From Poecilobothrus nobilitatus (taxonomy: Eukaryota; Arthropoda; Insecta; Diptera; Dolichopodidae): a DNA stretch of 64,000 nt. The stretch covers positions 162,783,162 to 162,847,161 of the forward strand of contig OX352772.1 in assembly GCA_947095535.1 (NCBI GenBank), read 5' to 3'. The position numbers were made by a program, and so were the translations under genes. Each line of letters opens with the position of its first letter. Position 1 is the first letter of the stretch. The notes beneath the pieces are model-generated. The model made no database searches and was not told the origin of the DNA. It was given only the letters and a program-made list of their open reading frames with translations. Shown one piece after another: positions 21,125 to 32,204 of the stretch.

Positions 21125-21299
21125 GATTCAATTTTATTTTATTTGAATTAATTTATAATTTATGATTAATTAAATTTTTATTTTCCTTTTTTTTTCTTTG
21201 TTTTTATATTTTAATATTATTTTTCCGTTTAAAAACTATGACTTTCAACTTTATATGACTTTCAACTTTATCTAATAATACTTAATAAATACTACTTTA

Positions 21300-22020
21300 A
21301 TAAATAATAATAATATATAATATTATTATTATTATGTATTATAATTATTTATTATTATTATTTATTATTATTATTTTTTATTATATATTATTTTATATTT
21401 ATTATTATAATTTTTTATTATATATTATTATTATTTATTATTACTTTTATTTATTATTTATTATTAATTATTTATTATTTATTTTATTATTTATTATTTA
21501 TTACTATTTATTATTATTATCATTTATTATTATTTATTATTATTTATTATTATTATTTATTATTATTATTTATTATTATAATTTATTAATTATTATTTAT
21601 TGTTTATTATTTAATATTTATTATTTATTGTTTATTATTTATTGTTTATTATTTATTATTATTAATTATTATCATTTATTATTATTTATTATTATTATTT
21701 ATTATTATTATTTTGTTATTATTTAATATTATAATTTATTATTATTTATTATTATAAATTATTATTTATTATTTATTATTATTATTTAATATTTATTTTT
21801 TATTATTTAATATTTATTATTTATTTTTTATTATTTATTGTTTATTATTTATTATTATTTATTATTATCATTTATTATTATTTATTATAATTTATAATTA
21901 TTATTTATTGTTATTTATTATTATAATTTATTATTATTTAATATTAGAATTTATTATTATTTATAATTATAATTTATTATTATTTATTATTATAATTTAT
22001 TATTTAAAAAAATTTTTTTA
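21300..22020. repeat. (TTA/TTAT)n low-complexity tract, ~720 bp
   Basis: Almost entirely T and A in TTATTATTATTT-type units, with the long open frame of Tyr, Leu, Ile and Phe codons (21,334-21,726) being an artefact of composition. It separates the PHD fragment from the right inverted arm. Confidence 0.95.
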
Positions 22021-22072
22021 TTTTTATTAATTTCAAATTACGTAATATATTATTTTATTTTATTTGTAAAAA

Positions 22073-22672
22073 TTATGAAATTTCCATTTGATATGTTGAC
22101 TTTTGTTTTATTGATTGCAAATCTAGAACTGTGTATTCAGACTTATAATCTGTATCTATAAGTGGAACTGATTCTACCTCACCAGTACCTGATATTCTAT
22201 CCGCTAAAATTTCGCGGTATTCGAAGCATTGAATTTTGAGAAATTTTTGTTTGAAATTACTATCATATTCTAATTTAAAATGTCTGTAGAACACATAATC
22301 GCTATTTATTATTCCACCTATATTACGTTCTTTTAATATCAGTTCTTTTCTAAAAGCTTCAATGGCTTCATCTATAGATACATATTGAGGATCAAAATCA
22401 GCTTTATCTTCAAGTAAATAACCATCTGCTTTGAAAGTAGTTATTGGTGTGGATATAGTTATACTAATTGATGATACTTTGTTTAGTTCATGAGAAATTG
22501 AATGTTTTAAAAGCTGAACTGATAAATTTATTTTAACGGTTTCATTATTTGGAAGTAATATATTAAAATAAGTGCTGCCAAAAGCTGATTCATCTAACTT
22601 GACATCAGGAATTGCGATTCAATTGCTTTGTATAGTTAACAAATCGAAAATAAATATGATATATGATATCAT
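22073..22672 (-). pseudogene. gene B, right-arm copy (stop in leader)
   Basis: ATG at 22,672 with a hydrophobic leader (MISYIIFIFDLLTIQ); a TGA occurs about 18 codons in, just before the mature part (IAIPDVKLDES). The rest is conserved with the other two copies, though one frame change separates the body from the C-terminal frame at 22,294-22,073, which has FYRHFKLEY, CFEYREILADRIS, VPLIDTDYKSEYTVLDLQSI and ends STYQMEIS. It supplies the 3' end that is missing from the left-arm copy. Confidence 0.72.
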
Positions 22673-22758
22673 GGTTTTATGAAAAATATGATCTGTCTTC
22701 ATCAAAGGTAGACGAAAGAATAATTTGTTAGAAACTTAAAATATATTATGTATACTTT

Positions 22759-23469
22759 TTATTTTTTCGAAATTTCTTTTTTATGTACAAACTTTACTTG
22801 ACTTATAATAGAAAAAACATACATAAAAAGTGGTAAATAACGATCACTCCCATCTGAAAAAGCTTCCATATAATCTAAATACTCCTCTTTTAAACTTTCA
22901 AGTAATTTTCTTAAATTAGTTAACATATCGTCAATTTTTGATTTATTATTTTTATCATTGTATGTATTCTTTATTAATTATATAAATATAATTCCATCAT
23001 CAATTCGTTTCCTTATCATAGATTTTTTCATTTCGTTTTGATTTTCTTCATATTCATTTGTTTTCATGGAAAATGATTGAATATGTTTTGAAATTCTTTT
23101 ATTCTTATCTTTTGATAATACATTTGAAAGCAACTCCCAATCATCTTCTTCAGAAAAAGGACAATCGCCCCCCAAACTGTTGGTTACTTGATTTTTGATT
23201 GATGATTGTCTGATTGTAATAGTGGAAATATCACCGCCATATACCTCTATTTTAATATGTTGCTAATCCAATGGAGATAAAAATAATTTATTATTTATTG
23301 ACTCACCATTTCTAATTTTTGAAACACATGTCTTTCCCCCCCCTTCTGGTGTTAGATATATCTCCAAAAAATCATGGAATATTTTCCAATTCATTATCTT
23401 GATTGAAGTCCATTTCCGGCCACAAATACAATATTTATAACCATATAAAATGTTACCAGCCCAAAACAT
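22759..23469 (-). pseudogene. gene A, right-arm copy (stop and small deletions)
   Basis: ATG at 23,469 gives MFWAGNILYGYKYCICGRKW, the intact form of the Cys/Trp segment, then IFHDFLEIYLTPEGGGKTCV and FLSPLD, where a TGG codon has become TAG (about 23,263). After it the CPFSEEDDWELL motif and the charged helical region follow with small in-frame losses and another break near 22,975. It ends at 22,759. A TATA octamer sits at 23,530-23,537. It has decayed separately from the left-arm copy: the lesions are in different places. Confidence 0.7.
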
Positions 23470-23529
23470 TTTGATCTTTTCAGTTGCTAAACTTACCGTC
23501 TTATAACACTTTTTAATCTTAAAATTAAC

Positions 23530-23537
23530 CTTTTATA
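23530..23537 (-). promoter_or_regulatory. TATA box upstream of gene A (right arm)
   Basis: TATAAAAG on the minus strand, 61 bp before the gene A ATG at 23,469, at the same relative position as in the left arm. Confidence 0.5.
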
Positions 23538-23570
23538 CAATTTTGAATAAATATAAGATTATTAGAAAAC

Positions 23571-24336
23571 GAGGAAGAGTGCAGTAGAGTAGACTGTGTC
23601 AACTCTGGGATACCCGTACGAACGTAATATATTCTGTTTCTATAAAACTTGATCATCTTTTAAAAACATTCAGATGTTTTAGTACCGAACTACAGAGATA
23701 TATTTATGTAAATTGTGGAGTTGTATGACAGCCACCCGAATCTATTACGCCTAGCTTCATTAAGTTCCAAGAAATGCAAGAAGCCTGAATCGGCTGCTTT
23801 AGACCAATCAAATTTTACAAAAGTTTTGGGCATGCAACTCGACTCTTTTTCACTAAATTTCAGATAGCTAGCTTCAATAGCCACTGATTTATTTTCATTT
23901 AAAAAGAAAAGTTGTATGGCAACTATCCGAACCTGTCATATCATCACAACCAAATTTTACAGAAGTTGTTGCCATAAAACTCGATCATCATTTGCAAAAT
24001 TTCAGATACCTAAATTGAATAGACACTAGGTTATTTCCATTTAATGAAAGAAGTTGTATGGCAGCTACTCGAATCCGGCGGCCGAAAATGCTGGAGTTAA
24101 ATAGCAAAACTAACAATTTTGCAAAAACGACGTAAAAAAAATGTCAGCCCCCTAGCTCCTTTATTTTTTAAGTTTTCGTGCGGACGGACGGACGTACATG
24201 GCTTAAACGACTCAGAATTCGATTCTGAGCCGATCCATACCTTTGACACTATATCTAGCTCGACTCCTTTAAGGTGTCACAAACGTAATGGCAAAATTAT
24301 TATACCTTTGAACATAGTTCATACGGGTATAAAAAC
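23571..24336 (+). mobile_element. Helentron-like (DINE/HINE-type) insert in right arm
   Basis: Absent from the corresponding site of the left arm (near 13,000). It contains GGACGGACGGACGTACATGG, ACGACTCAGAATTCGATTCTG and ends in ACGGGTATAAAAA, the layout of the 3' part of Drosophila DINE-1/INE-1-like sequences (CGGACGG, CGACTCAG, then a GGGTATA end). It lacks coding sequence. The family assignment is by remembered similarity. Confidence 0.5.
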
Positions 24337-24523
24337 TCATCTTATCTGGATATGATCATAGGATTGCTATCGAACCTAAACATAATACATTCACATACTT
24401 ACCTAATAGATTTCTATACCCCTTAACACTCCTACCCACAGAAGATTTAGTTAATTCTCAGTATATTCATATTTTATTTTTAAATTAATGGCTTAATTAG
24501 TTTTCTTTAGTTTTCAACTTACA

Positions 24524-24821
24524 ATGGAGGTTGCAAGAACAATTATCGTATTTAATAAATTTTTCTTGAAAATAAAAAAAATTTTAGAAGGAAATATAGA
24601 CGTGAAATTCAATATCATATAAATTTTTTGGGAAATTATGCTGAGTCAACATTGATCCAATTCAATTCATTGAGAGAAGATAAAGATGATAAATGGACGG
24701 ATTTACTTACTCAGAGTTCAATCAAATTTCCTAAGATATGCCTATTACGATTAGGTAAAATTGTAAAGAAAAAAAATGTAAATATCGAAAAACATTAAAA
24801 ATAAATAAAAAAATTTTGTAG
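24524..24821 (+). pseudogene. gene C, right-arm copy (frameshifted)
   Basis: Counterpart of 12,506-12,814. Starts MEVARTIIVFNK, then a one-base loss after AATAAATTTTTC shifts the frame; a later 9-12-bp loss near 24,768 removes part of the basic tail. The remaining DNA matches the left-arm copy closely. Confidence 0.6.
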
Positions 24822-25335
24822 TATACATCTTGTTGCTTTTTCTTTAAATTGTTTTAATCAAAGGAATTCCCTGAAGTAATTTCTGATTTTTTTAATGAAA
24901 ACTACTACTTCTAAAAATTTTTTATTTCTTATCAGTACAATTAATTTAAGTTGAGAGAAGAGAAAAAAAATTTTTTATTTTCTTATCAGCATAATTTTAA
25001 TTTTTCACTATTACTTCATATAATATCATTCATATAAGACAAATAAGAACTTAAAAAAATTAAAACCGCAAATTTTCAATTTTTCATTTTTCTATTTCAA
25101 AATCGTTCTTTTTACAGATACTTTACATAAAATTTCTATTTTGCTGACACAATCATACAAACATCCATTCTTCACCATCCATTTAAATAATAAAACAATT
25201 AAAACAGCAAAAGAAAATTCTAAATTTTAAATTTTAAACTCTTATCACAAAACCACAAACATTCACTACATACTACAGGGTATTTTTATAATTTCACTAC
25301 ATCTTTACATTTATAATATAATCTTTTGAAAACCC

Positions 25336-25527
25336 ATGCTTCCAACAACTTCGACGGGTTCACTTATCAACAACTTCGACAGATACATACCATATACCAT
25401 CTCTACTGAAGTTTCAAGCTTCCTTCCACTCTACCCAATTTCAACTACCATTTTAAAACCTAATACTTCCGAAATCCACAACTGCGTCTGCACCGGCAGC
25501 TCTAGGCACTACAACTTCAACAAATAA
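25336..25527 (+). CDS. 63-aa ORF in right arm, identical to left-arm copy
   Basis: Same peptide as 11,799-11,990, reading toward the right tip. See that entry for what can be said; the function is unknown and the coding status uncertain. Confidence 0.35.
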   Translation: MLPTTSTGSLINNFDRYIPYTISTEVSSFLPLYPISTTILKPNTSEIHNCVCTGSSRHYNFNK

Positions 25528-25714
25528 CATTCTCTCATTTAATTGAATCATTCAACCTTCTAATCCTAAAATCTGTTTCATTATACCTTACACTTAATTC
25601 TCACTTTCAAATTAACGAACACTATATTCAAAAACTTTCAAAATAACGAACACTAGATTCAAAATAACAACTGTCAAAATATTGTGATGTCATCTGACAG
25701 CCCCAGAAACCGAG

Positions 25715-26095
25715 GCCAATATTACAATTGCAGATATAAAAAGTATTATACCACTACAGCAACAAGTGAACAATCAAAGCGCATCAAACCTTTATATGTA
25801 GTAGAGCTTATTTCAGTTTCTGCTAAAAAAGAGCTAATGCTAAAAAAAAATTTTAAAAAAACTTATTTACTGCCGAATTAAATTTAATCAAGCAAACTAA
25901 TGATCATGCAATATTTTTTCGCCATCACTTGTTGCATTGCAAGCTAAACTGTACAAAGAAGCTGAAACAATTAAAACCATCCAAAATATGGAGTTTCTGT
26001 GGGTCAATGACGGAAGAATATTTCTACTCCAAAACAAGAATTCCAAGGTATACAGAGTCACAAATTTCAATGATATCAATTTTAACAAAAAAGTT
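25715..26095 (+). pseudogene. LINE ORF1 fragment with Baculo_FP-like C-terminal region
   Basis: Recognisable pieces are KRIKPLYVVELISVSAKKEL (about 25,777-25,836), PSLVALQAKLYKEAETIK and MEFLWVNDGRIFLLQNKNSK followed by VYRVTNF. The last resembles the C-terminal domain shared by baculovirus FP25K and the ORF1 proteins of some non-LTR elements. Stops at about 25,878 break the frame. It abuts the right tip of the Polinton-like element, which may have inserted into it. Confidence 0.6.
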
Positions 26096-26944
26096 TTTAA
26101 TATTTCTAATTAATTTAATGAAAGCACTTTTATTTTATGTTTATTTTCATCATTATATTTTTCTTTATTGCTCATTCACAAACATATTTATAATATTTTT
26201 AATTTTTGGGCTTTCCAGTAGGTATACAATCATTTTCGGTACATTTTGAACAATTATTTGATGCAATTGCTTATTTATATTAAATTTAATTTTCTAAAAA
26301 CTTTTTTTAAAATAGTTATTTCGTCTGGTATTGGACTTTATTTAAAAAAAAAAATTAAAACATAAACCAATTTTTACTTTTTACCAACGTGTATCTATGT
26401 ACAGTTGTACACTTCATCAGGGCTAAAATTATTTATTTTATAATATCAGAAATGTGAGGAAAATTACAAATATTTTACCTTAAGAATATTAGTCCAGTAA
26501 AAATATCATGTACATAATTATATTTAAAACTAAATAAACACTTTTTCAAAAATATAAAAAATTATCAATAAATAAACATGTACATATATAATAAATTAAA
26601 AAAAAAAAAAATTTTTAAAAATAATTACATATTAAAAACAAGTTTAGTAAAATTCAAATTTATAAAAATTTAGAAATTTCAATTAAAGAATTTTTTATAT
26701 AACATCATTTTATCACACGAACAAATTAAAAATTAAAAAAAATTGCAAAATATATAAAATATATTGATTGTTTGTATATATATGGAATATACATTTATTC
26801 CAAACTTAACAAAATAAAAAATAACAGAATTTAATAGACTCAAAAACTAAGTTAAATTTTTTAATAAATTTAAAAGTAAAACATTAAAGGAATATCTACA
26901 TACGTATTCACACAAATTATAATATTTATCAACATTACAGTTTT
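26096..26944. other. AT-rich 3' region of the Penelope-like element
   Basis: No gene. On the minus strand, about 26,382-26,424, it contains GCCCTGATGAAGTGTACAAC followed by TGTACATAGATACACG, i.e. a CTGATGA box next to a short TGTAC/GTACA hairpin; this is a possible decayed hammerhead-type motif of the kind found in Penelope-like elements. The rest is A/T runs. Confidence 0.4.
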
Positions 26945-27310
26945 TTAATGATATTTTATTATATTTTTATATGATTCAATTAAATATTTATAAGTGGTAT
27001 TTAATTTTTGAGTGTCCGTTTTGAAGTTTATGCTGTTTGAATTCATTTCGATGAATATCATTTCGCTGATATTTCTTTTAAACAGGTTTGATTCTCTATC
27101 TACGATTTTCGTTTCGTCAAAATTAAATTGGTGGTTTTCATTTTCAAAAAAATGTAGCGCTAGAGCAGTTTTTTCTTTTTTGTTGATATTCATAATCTGG
27201 CAATCATGTTTGTGTTGATACACCCGAGATTTTAAATATTGCTTAGTTTGTCCGATGTAACAAACATTGCATGTACTACACTCAATTTTGTAAACCAGAC
27301 TAGACTAACA
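26945..27310 (-). pseudogene. GIY-YIG endonuclease domain of Penelope-like element
   Basis: SLVYKIECSTCNVCYIGQTK contains the GIY-YIG-like pair (here VYKIE...CYIGQT) and the Cys pair typical of this clade; KSRVYQHKHDC supplies the catalytic Arg context and ALHFFENENHQFNFDETKIV follows. It runs to the stop at 26,945. A one-base frame change at about 27,305 separates it from the RT. Confidence 0.85.
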
Positions 27311-28435
27311 AAATTTGTTATCTTTACCCTTTAATTTGGAGAACACTCTATGTACAGTTTTATTATTATAATATACAATTTTACAATTGGCTGTAGTTGT
27401 TCTAAATATTTTTTCTATTTTATTAGATAAACCAGGAATATATTCAAATTGTAAAAATTTAATATCAGCTCTTTCGGGCTCTTTATTAGTAGGAATATTT
27501 TGGTCTGCATTATTATCGATTGTGATATTCTTAAAGTTGTTAATTATATTGTTCACAAAAAATTTTGGATAATTATTATTTTTCAAAATACTTCTGATTC
27601 TATCAATATTTTTCTCTATAAATTGTGGCGAGCATATGTTGTGGATTTTATTTAACATGTTAAAGACGATGTTACGTTTATGATGTAATTGATGGGTTGA
27701 AAGAAAATTGAGTGTTCTCCCAGAAGATGTGGGTTTTATATACCAATCCGTATAAACGCTTCCATCTTCATTCCTAATAAGTAAAACATCTAAAAATAGT
27801 AACATAAAATTACTTTCTACCTCGATCGTGAACTGCACCTTGTTGTTGATACTGTTAAAACATGATAAAGTATCATCTACGCTATCTTTTGGAATCGCTA
27901 ATAACATATCATCTACATATAATTTTAATATCGGAACATTAAAATGAAGCTTTTTAACAGCATAATTAATAATTTTATTTAGTACAATATTTGCCAAAGA
28001 AGGACTGGTTGGATTAATCATAGCCGTGCCATTCATTTGTAAATAAAATACTCCACCAAATTTAAAATAGCTGGATTGGAAAATAAATTCTATCAATTCA
28101 ATAAACAAGTTTAAAGGAATAGATGTGTATGTTGATATTAATATCCAATCTTCTTTTATACACGATATCACAAGTTCATTTGGCATATTCGTAAAAAGTG
28201 ATATTACATCCAAGGAAATTAAACTATAATCTTCAGGAAATTTTTTATCTTTCACTAAATTAACTAACTCTTTAGAATTATTGATATTGTGGTCAAAAGT
28301 GTTTGTGTGATTCGAAAAAATGTTATGTATCATTACCGCTATGTCATTTGCAGGAGAATTGATGCAAGATACTACTGGTCTCATTGCTATATCGGGGTTA
28401 TGAGTTTTTCTCATTCCGTATAGTTTGGGCGGCAC
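27305..28435 (-). pseudogene. Penelope-type reverse transcriptase core
   Basis: 376 codons open. Motifs: PPKLYGMRKTHNPDIAMRPV, SLISLDVISLFTNMPNELVI (motif A with catalytic Asp), the GTAMINPTSPSLANIVLN block (usually GTAMGSPLSP, so altered), ILKLYVDDMLLAIP (YVDD catalytic motif C), LLFLDVLLIRNEDG, and the thumb-like STHQLHHKRNIVFNMLNKIH. The motif B change from GSPLSP to INPTSP would impair activity. Confidence 0.92.
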
Positions 28436-28480
28436 CGTATTTAATTTTCTGATTTTCTTGTACTGTGATAAAGTAATGTA

Positions 28481-29451
28481 TTATTCTCGATGTAGTCTGT
28501 CTATTAAATTTTTAGCTCTATTCTGAAATTTATTGGTTGGATCTTTATCCACAATTTTATATATGTTATTGTCGCTTAATAAATTTAGCATGGCTGTTGT
28601 ATAATCATTTTTGTACATAATAACCGTGCTGTTCCCTTTGTCACTATTCAACACGTATAAATTTGGATTATTCTTAAGGAAAAGTTTCGTAATCTCATAT
28701 TCTTTAATCAAAGAATTATATTTATCTAAATGGTTTATTCTGTTGTAAAAATTCGTGATTATATTGACACATTTGTTACGAATCATCGTTTTTCATCAGT
28801 TTTTAAACCACTTATTTCAATATTAAATTCTACGTCTTTAATAATATTGGGAATAGAGATATCCCTCTTTCTGACCGGAATAGCCATTTTTGGACCGGTT
28901 GACAACAATCTTTTTACTTCAAGAGGTATATGTTCATTAGTGTAATTGAAAATAAATTTATCATAGTTTTTAATTTCTGTTTGTCCATATTTATTTTCCA
29001 ATTCCTTTAGTTTTTTAATGTTCGTTTTTTTAAACTTCATAAAATTATTATCAAAAGTTTTCTCGATTCTCATTTTGAAGGTATTAAATATGTCATTACT
29101 TATGTGTTCCCTTAAATTTTCATATAATTCCCTTATTCTATCAATATACAGACTAATCTTATGTATTGTCATCTTAATTTCTAAGTTCAAAACGGACTTT
29201 TTAAATTTATGTAGAATTTTTGTAGACTCGTGTGTATATGGGTGTTTTTCAACTTGTAATGAGAATATACATGTTATATTGTTGATTATGTGGTTTGGTA
29301 TTACGTTCCTCATTCTACATTGTAATAAAAATATTTTCCTGTTTTTATAAGAAGCTAGATTTTTAGAAGTTTTTAAGATTTGTTTCATAATTATCACCAC
29401 ATCATTATCATACACATTTCTGATATTAGCGAAGAAACCAGGAACATGCAT
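28481..29451 (-). pseudogene. Penelope-like element N-terminal region, two frames
   Basis: 29,451-28,783 starts MHVPGFFANIRNVYDNDVV and has EVKRLLSTGPKMAIPVRKRD, the 'L..GPK.A.P' block before the RT; 28,786-28,481 has VLNSDKGNSTVIMYKNDY and LLSDNNIYKIVDKDPTN. The frame changes near 28,785 and again near 28,480 before the RT core. Confidence 0.85.
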
Positions 29452-29494
29452 GTTTATATTGTTATTGATTTTGCGTCCTTCTTATTATTATTTA

Positions 29495-30610
29495 AAGTTA
29501 ACTCTCGAACACCTAACTTTTAGACCCCCAAATTTTTTTTTAAATAGAGACATGAAATTTTATATGCTGATAGATACCATAAAAATATTAATTTTCTTAT
29601 TAACAATTTTTTTCTGTAGCCACACCCGTTACGGAGCTAAGTTTGAAGTGCTAACTTTTAAAGAGACCTATTTTTAAATGCATATGTCTCATGTTCTGCT
29701 AAAGATTTTTTCAATCAGAAAACGTCATTCGACAGGTATTTTTTTTAAATTTGTAAATTAGTATCAAAATTATACAATTTTTTTTAAATTTAGTGTTTCA
29801 ATTTACCGTTATGTGAAAACCAAATTTTGCAACATTTTTCTACCCTCATCACTCCGGAACGCTTTCATATAGGGACTTGAAACTTTGAGAGCAGAAAGAA
29901 CTTTTACAATTAATATAAATTAGTTTAGAAATTTTTTTTGGACCACTGTTTATGAGCTATTAGGACTCAAAAATTGAAAATTTGCTATTTTTAAACACCT
30001 TTAACTTAGGCACCTGCATACATTTTTCTTCGGCAAAAAATTAAAGCTCCAGTAATATATTTTTATGTGTGTTAATGGTTTTTTTTAGTTGTACAAGGTT
30101 TCTAAGTTACAGCCCCCTAAATTTGCAAAATAGCTCTATTTTCAGATGTATATATCTCAGGCTCTGCGTAGTAGTTTTATAATCTAAAACCACTAGAAAA
30201 CCGGAAATTTCCTTGCCTCTACAAAACAATATCTAAATTATGCAATAGTTTGTAATTTACTATTTAAATTTACCGTTATGTTAAAACCAAATTATGCATG
30301 ATATTTCTTTTCTTATAATCCGGCACGCTTTAAGATAGGAATTTTGAGACAAGAAAGAACTTTTAGAATTAGTATAAGTTTCCTCAGAAAATTTTTTTAT
30401 AGCACCCCGTCTTTAAGAGTTATTACGCCTCAAAAATTGAAAATTTTCTATTTTTAGACACCTGTACTTAGGCACCTGTAATAATTTTTCTTCGGCAAGA
30501 CATGAAACTTAAAGGTTTAATAATATATTTTTACGTGTGTTAAGGGGTTTACTTAATTATATAGGGTTCAGGACTTACAGCGCTCCAAAATTACCAGTTA
30601 TCCCCCCAGT
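29495..30610 (-). repeat. dispersed repeat R1, copy 2 (inverted)
   Basis: Reverse orientation relative to 10,575 and 32,205. It contains about two of the roughly 475-bp internal units seen in copy 3. No gene. The following 30,611-31,084 is AT-rich and holds nothing I recognise. Confidence 0.8.
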
Positions 30611-31084
30611 TATTTACATATCGTATAAGTCACTGATGAGTGAATAATATATAATATATAATTTATACATATGCTTAGTATAAATTATTATACATTTGCC
30701 GTTTATTATTAAATGGTACTATATCATATTTGGAAAAGTTATAAGTGGAAGGTTAGAATCTGCTTTTGAAGAATGTATAACATGTAATTTGAATATATGT
30801 ACAACACATAGTTCTAGAAAATAAAAAATTCACCCAAATTATTTTAAAATACTAAAAAATTAAAAAATAATATTATAAGCCGAGTGACAGGCTATGAATA
30901 TACTAACGGATCGTAAGGGTATCTAAAAGTTGACTTCCTCGTTTCTTCCTCGTTTTTATTAAATTTTGTTTTTTTTAAGACTTTTTTAAAATTACAAAAA
31001 ATTCTTCTTCATTTAAATCTACAAATTAATTTAAAAATTATTATTAATAACACTTTACATTTACATTTTTACATTAAAACACTT

Positions 31085-32204
31085 TTGCATTTGATTTTGA
31101 TACCACGTTTATCTGCCGGAGTCATAACCGAAACTAATTTATTTCTTACAAAATCGAAATTTACTCTCATTAAATTCTTTTCTAAACAAATTATTTATGT
31201 TTCCAATAATTCCAAAGTTAATAAAAATCATAAAAATATATTTTTCTCTTTCCCACATGTTGTTAGTGGATGATATAATAAATATTAATCATATTAAAGA
31301 AAATATTAATGTAAATTACCTTGCAGAGGTAGAAAACCTTGATTTCAGCTCAAAACATAAAAATAATCTTAATATAATATACCTTAATATACAAAGTTTA
31401 TGAAATAAACTTAGTAGTTTGGAAATATTAATTAATTCATATTAGTGTGAAATTCATTGCGTTGTCTTAACAGAAATATGGTTGAGAGAAAATGAATACA
31501 AGTTTTTTAATTTGCCCAGGTATAAATCTTACTTTTCAAACAGAGAAAGGGCATACGGAGGAGCAGCTATTTTTGTTACAGAAAAAATGTCTAGTGATCT
31601 ATACTTTAAAGAAGAATTAAAGAAGAACAGTTCAAATTTCTTAGTAGTAAAATTAATCAAACAAGGTTTTAATATTATAACAATTTACAGAGCGCTCTTA
31701 ACACGTGTAGACGATTTTATTTCTCAATTAAATGAATATACTAGTTGGTTTAAAAACTCTTTAATATTTGGTGATATAAATATAGATTTATTAAAAGAAA
31801 ATAGCAACGTTAAAAATTATGTGAACTCTTTATTTATCAATGGATTTGTTATTTACAATAAAATAGCACCAGAATATGTAACAAGAGTAGGAACAGATAA
31901 AACAGGGAAATCGGTAAAAACAATAATTGGTCACTTTCTTAATTTAATTAACTATCACTACTCTTTTCATATTTTAAATAATGCACTATCTGACCACAAA
32001 GAACTATTTTTTAGTGTAGGCCAAAAACCTGTAAAAACTAACTGTAACTACGTGTTTCAAAACTATTTTAAATTACACTGCCATAGAAAAAAATTAATTC
32101 TGGGGTAATCTAAATTCATTAATGAACTTTAATAATATGGTATAAAATCTTAATAATTTAATTACAAATAATACGCAAAAAAAAGTTGTAAAAAATATAA
32201 AAAA
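31085..32204 (+). pseudogene. non-LTR retrotransposon, endonuclease part
   Basis: Endonuclease (EEP fold) of a LINE. NLNIIYLNIQSL at about 31,370, then a TGA, then CVVLTEIWLRE, FNLPRYKSYFSNRERAYGG and AAIFV, LIFGDINIDLLKENS, and SDHKELFF at about 31,990-32,016 (SDH motif). An open frame covers 31,482-32,108. It is in the same orientation as the RT at 34,020-35,800, from which it is separated by an R1 insertion. Confidence 0.8.

Larger units (their letters stand above)
11615..25711. mobile_element. Polinton/Maverick-like element with very long gene-bearing inverted arms
   Basis: Bounded by inverted copies of GGTTTCTGGGGCTGTCAGAT (left from 11,615, right ending 25,711). Inside are minus-strand Polinton genes: integrase N-terminus, small genes, fibre-like protein, DUF8207-type protein and packaging ATPase. 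The arms carry a 63-aa ORF, gene C, gene A and gene B. Polymerase, protease and major capsid genes are not present between the arms, so this is a deletion derivative. Later events are a non-LTR insertion (14,441-17,220), a PHD-finger fragment and microsatellite (20,784-22,020), and a Helentron-like insert in the right arm (23,571-24,336). I see no matching 6-bp target-site duplication outside the two ends (flanks GATATG and GAGGCC). Confidence 0.8.
22174..25711 (-). repeat. right inverted arm of the Polinton-like element
   Basis: Reverse-complement counterpart of 11,615-14,440, differing by scattered substitutions and single-base indels plus the 0.77-kb insert at 23,571-24,336. Homology ends at 22,174 only because the left arm is interrupted. 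Confidence 0.88.
26945..29451 (-). mobile_element. Penelope-like element with GIY-YIG endonuclease
   Basis: Minus-strand retroelement with an N-terminal region (29,451-28,481), RT core (28,435-27,305) and GIY-YIG domain (27,310-26,945). It is in four frame segments, so it is inactive as assembled. The order and motifs are those of endonuclease-bearing Penelope-like elements. R1 sequence follows immediately upstream of its 5' end (29,495). Confidence 0.92.

Noticed and set aside
21334..21726. 130-codon Tyr/Leu/Ile frame in the TTA repeat
   Set aside because: Composition artefact of a (TTA/TTAT)n tract.
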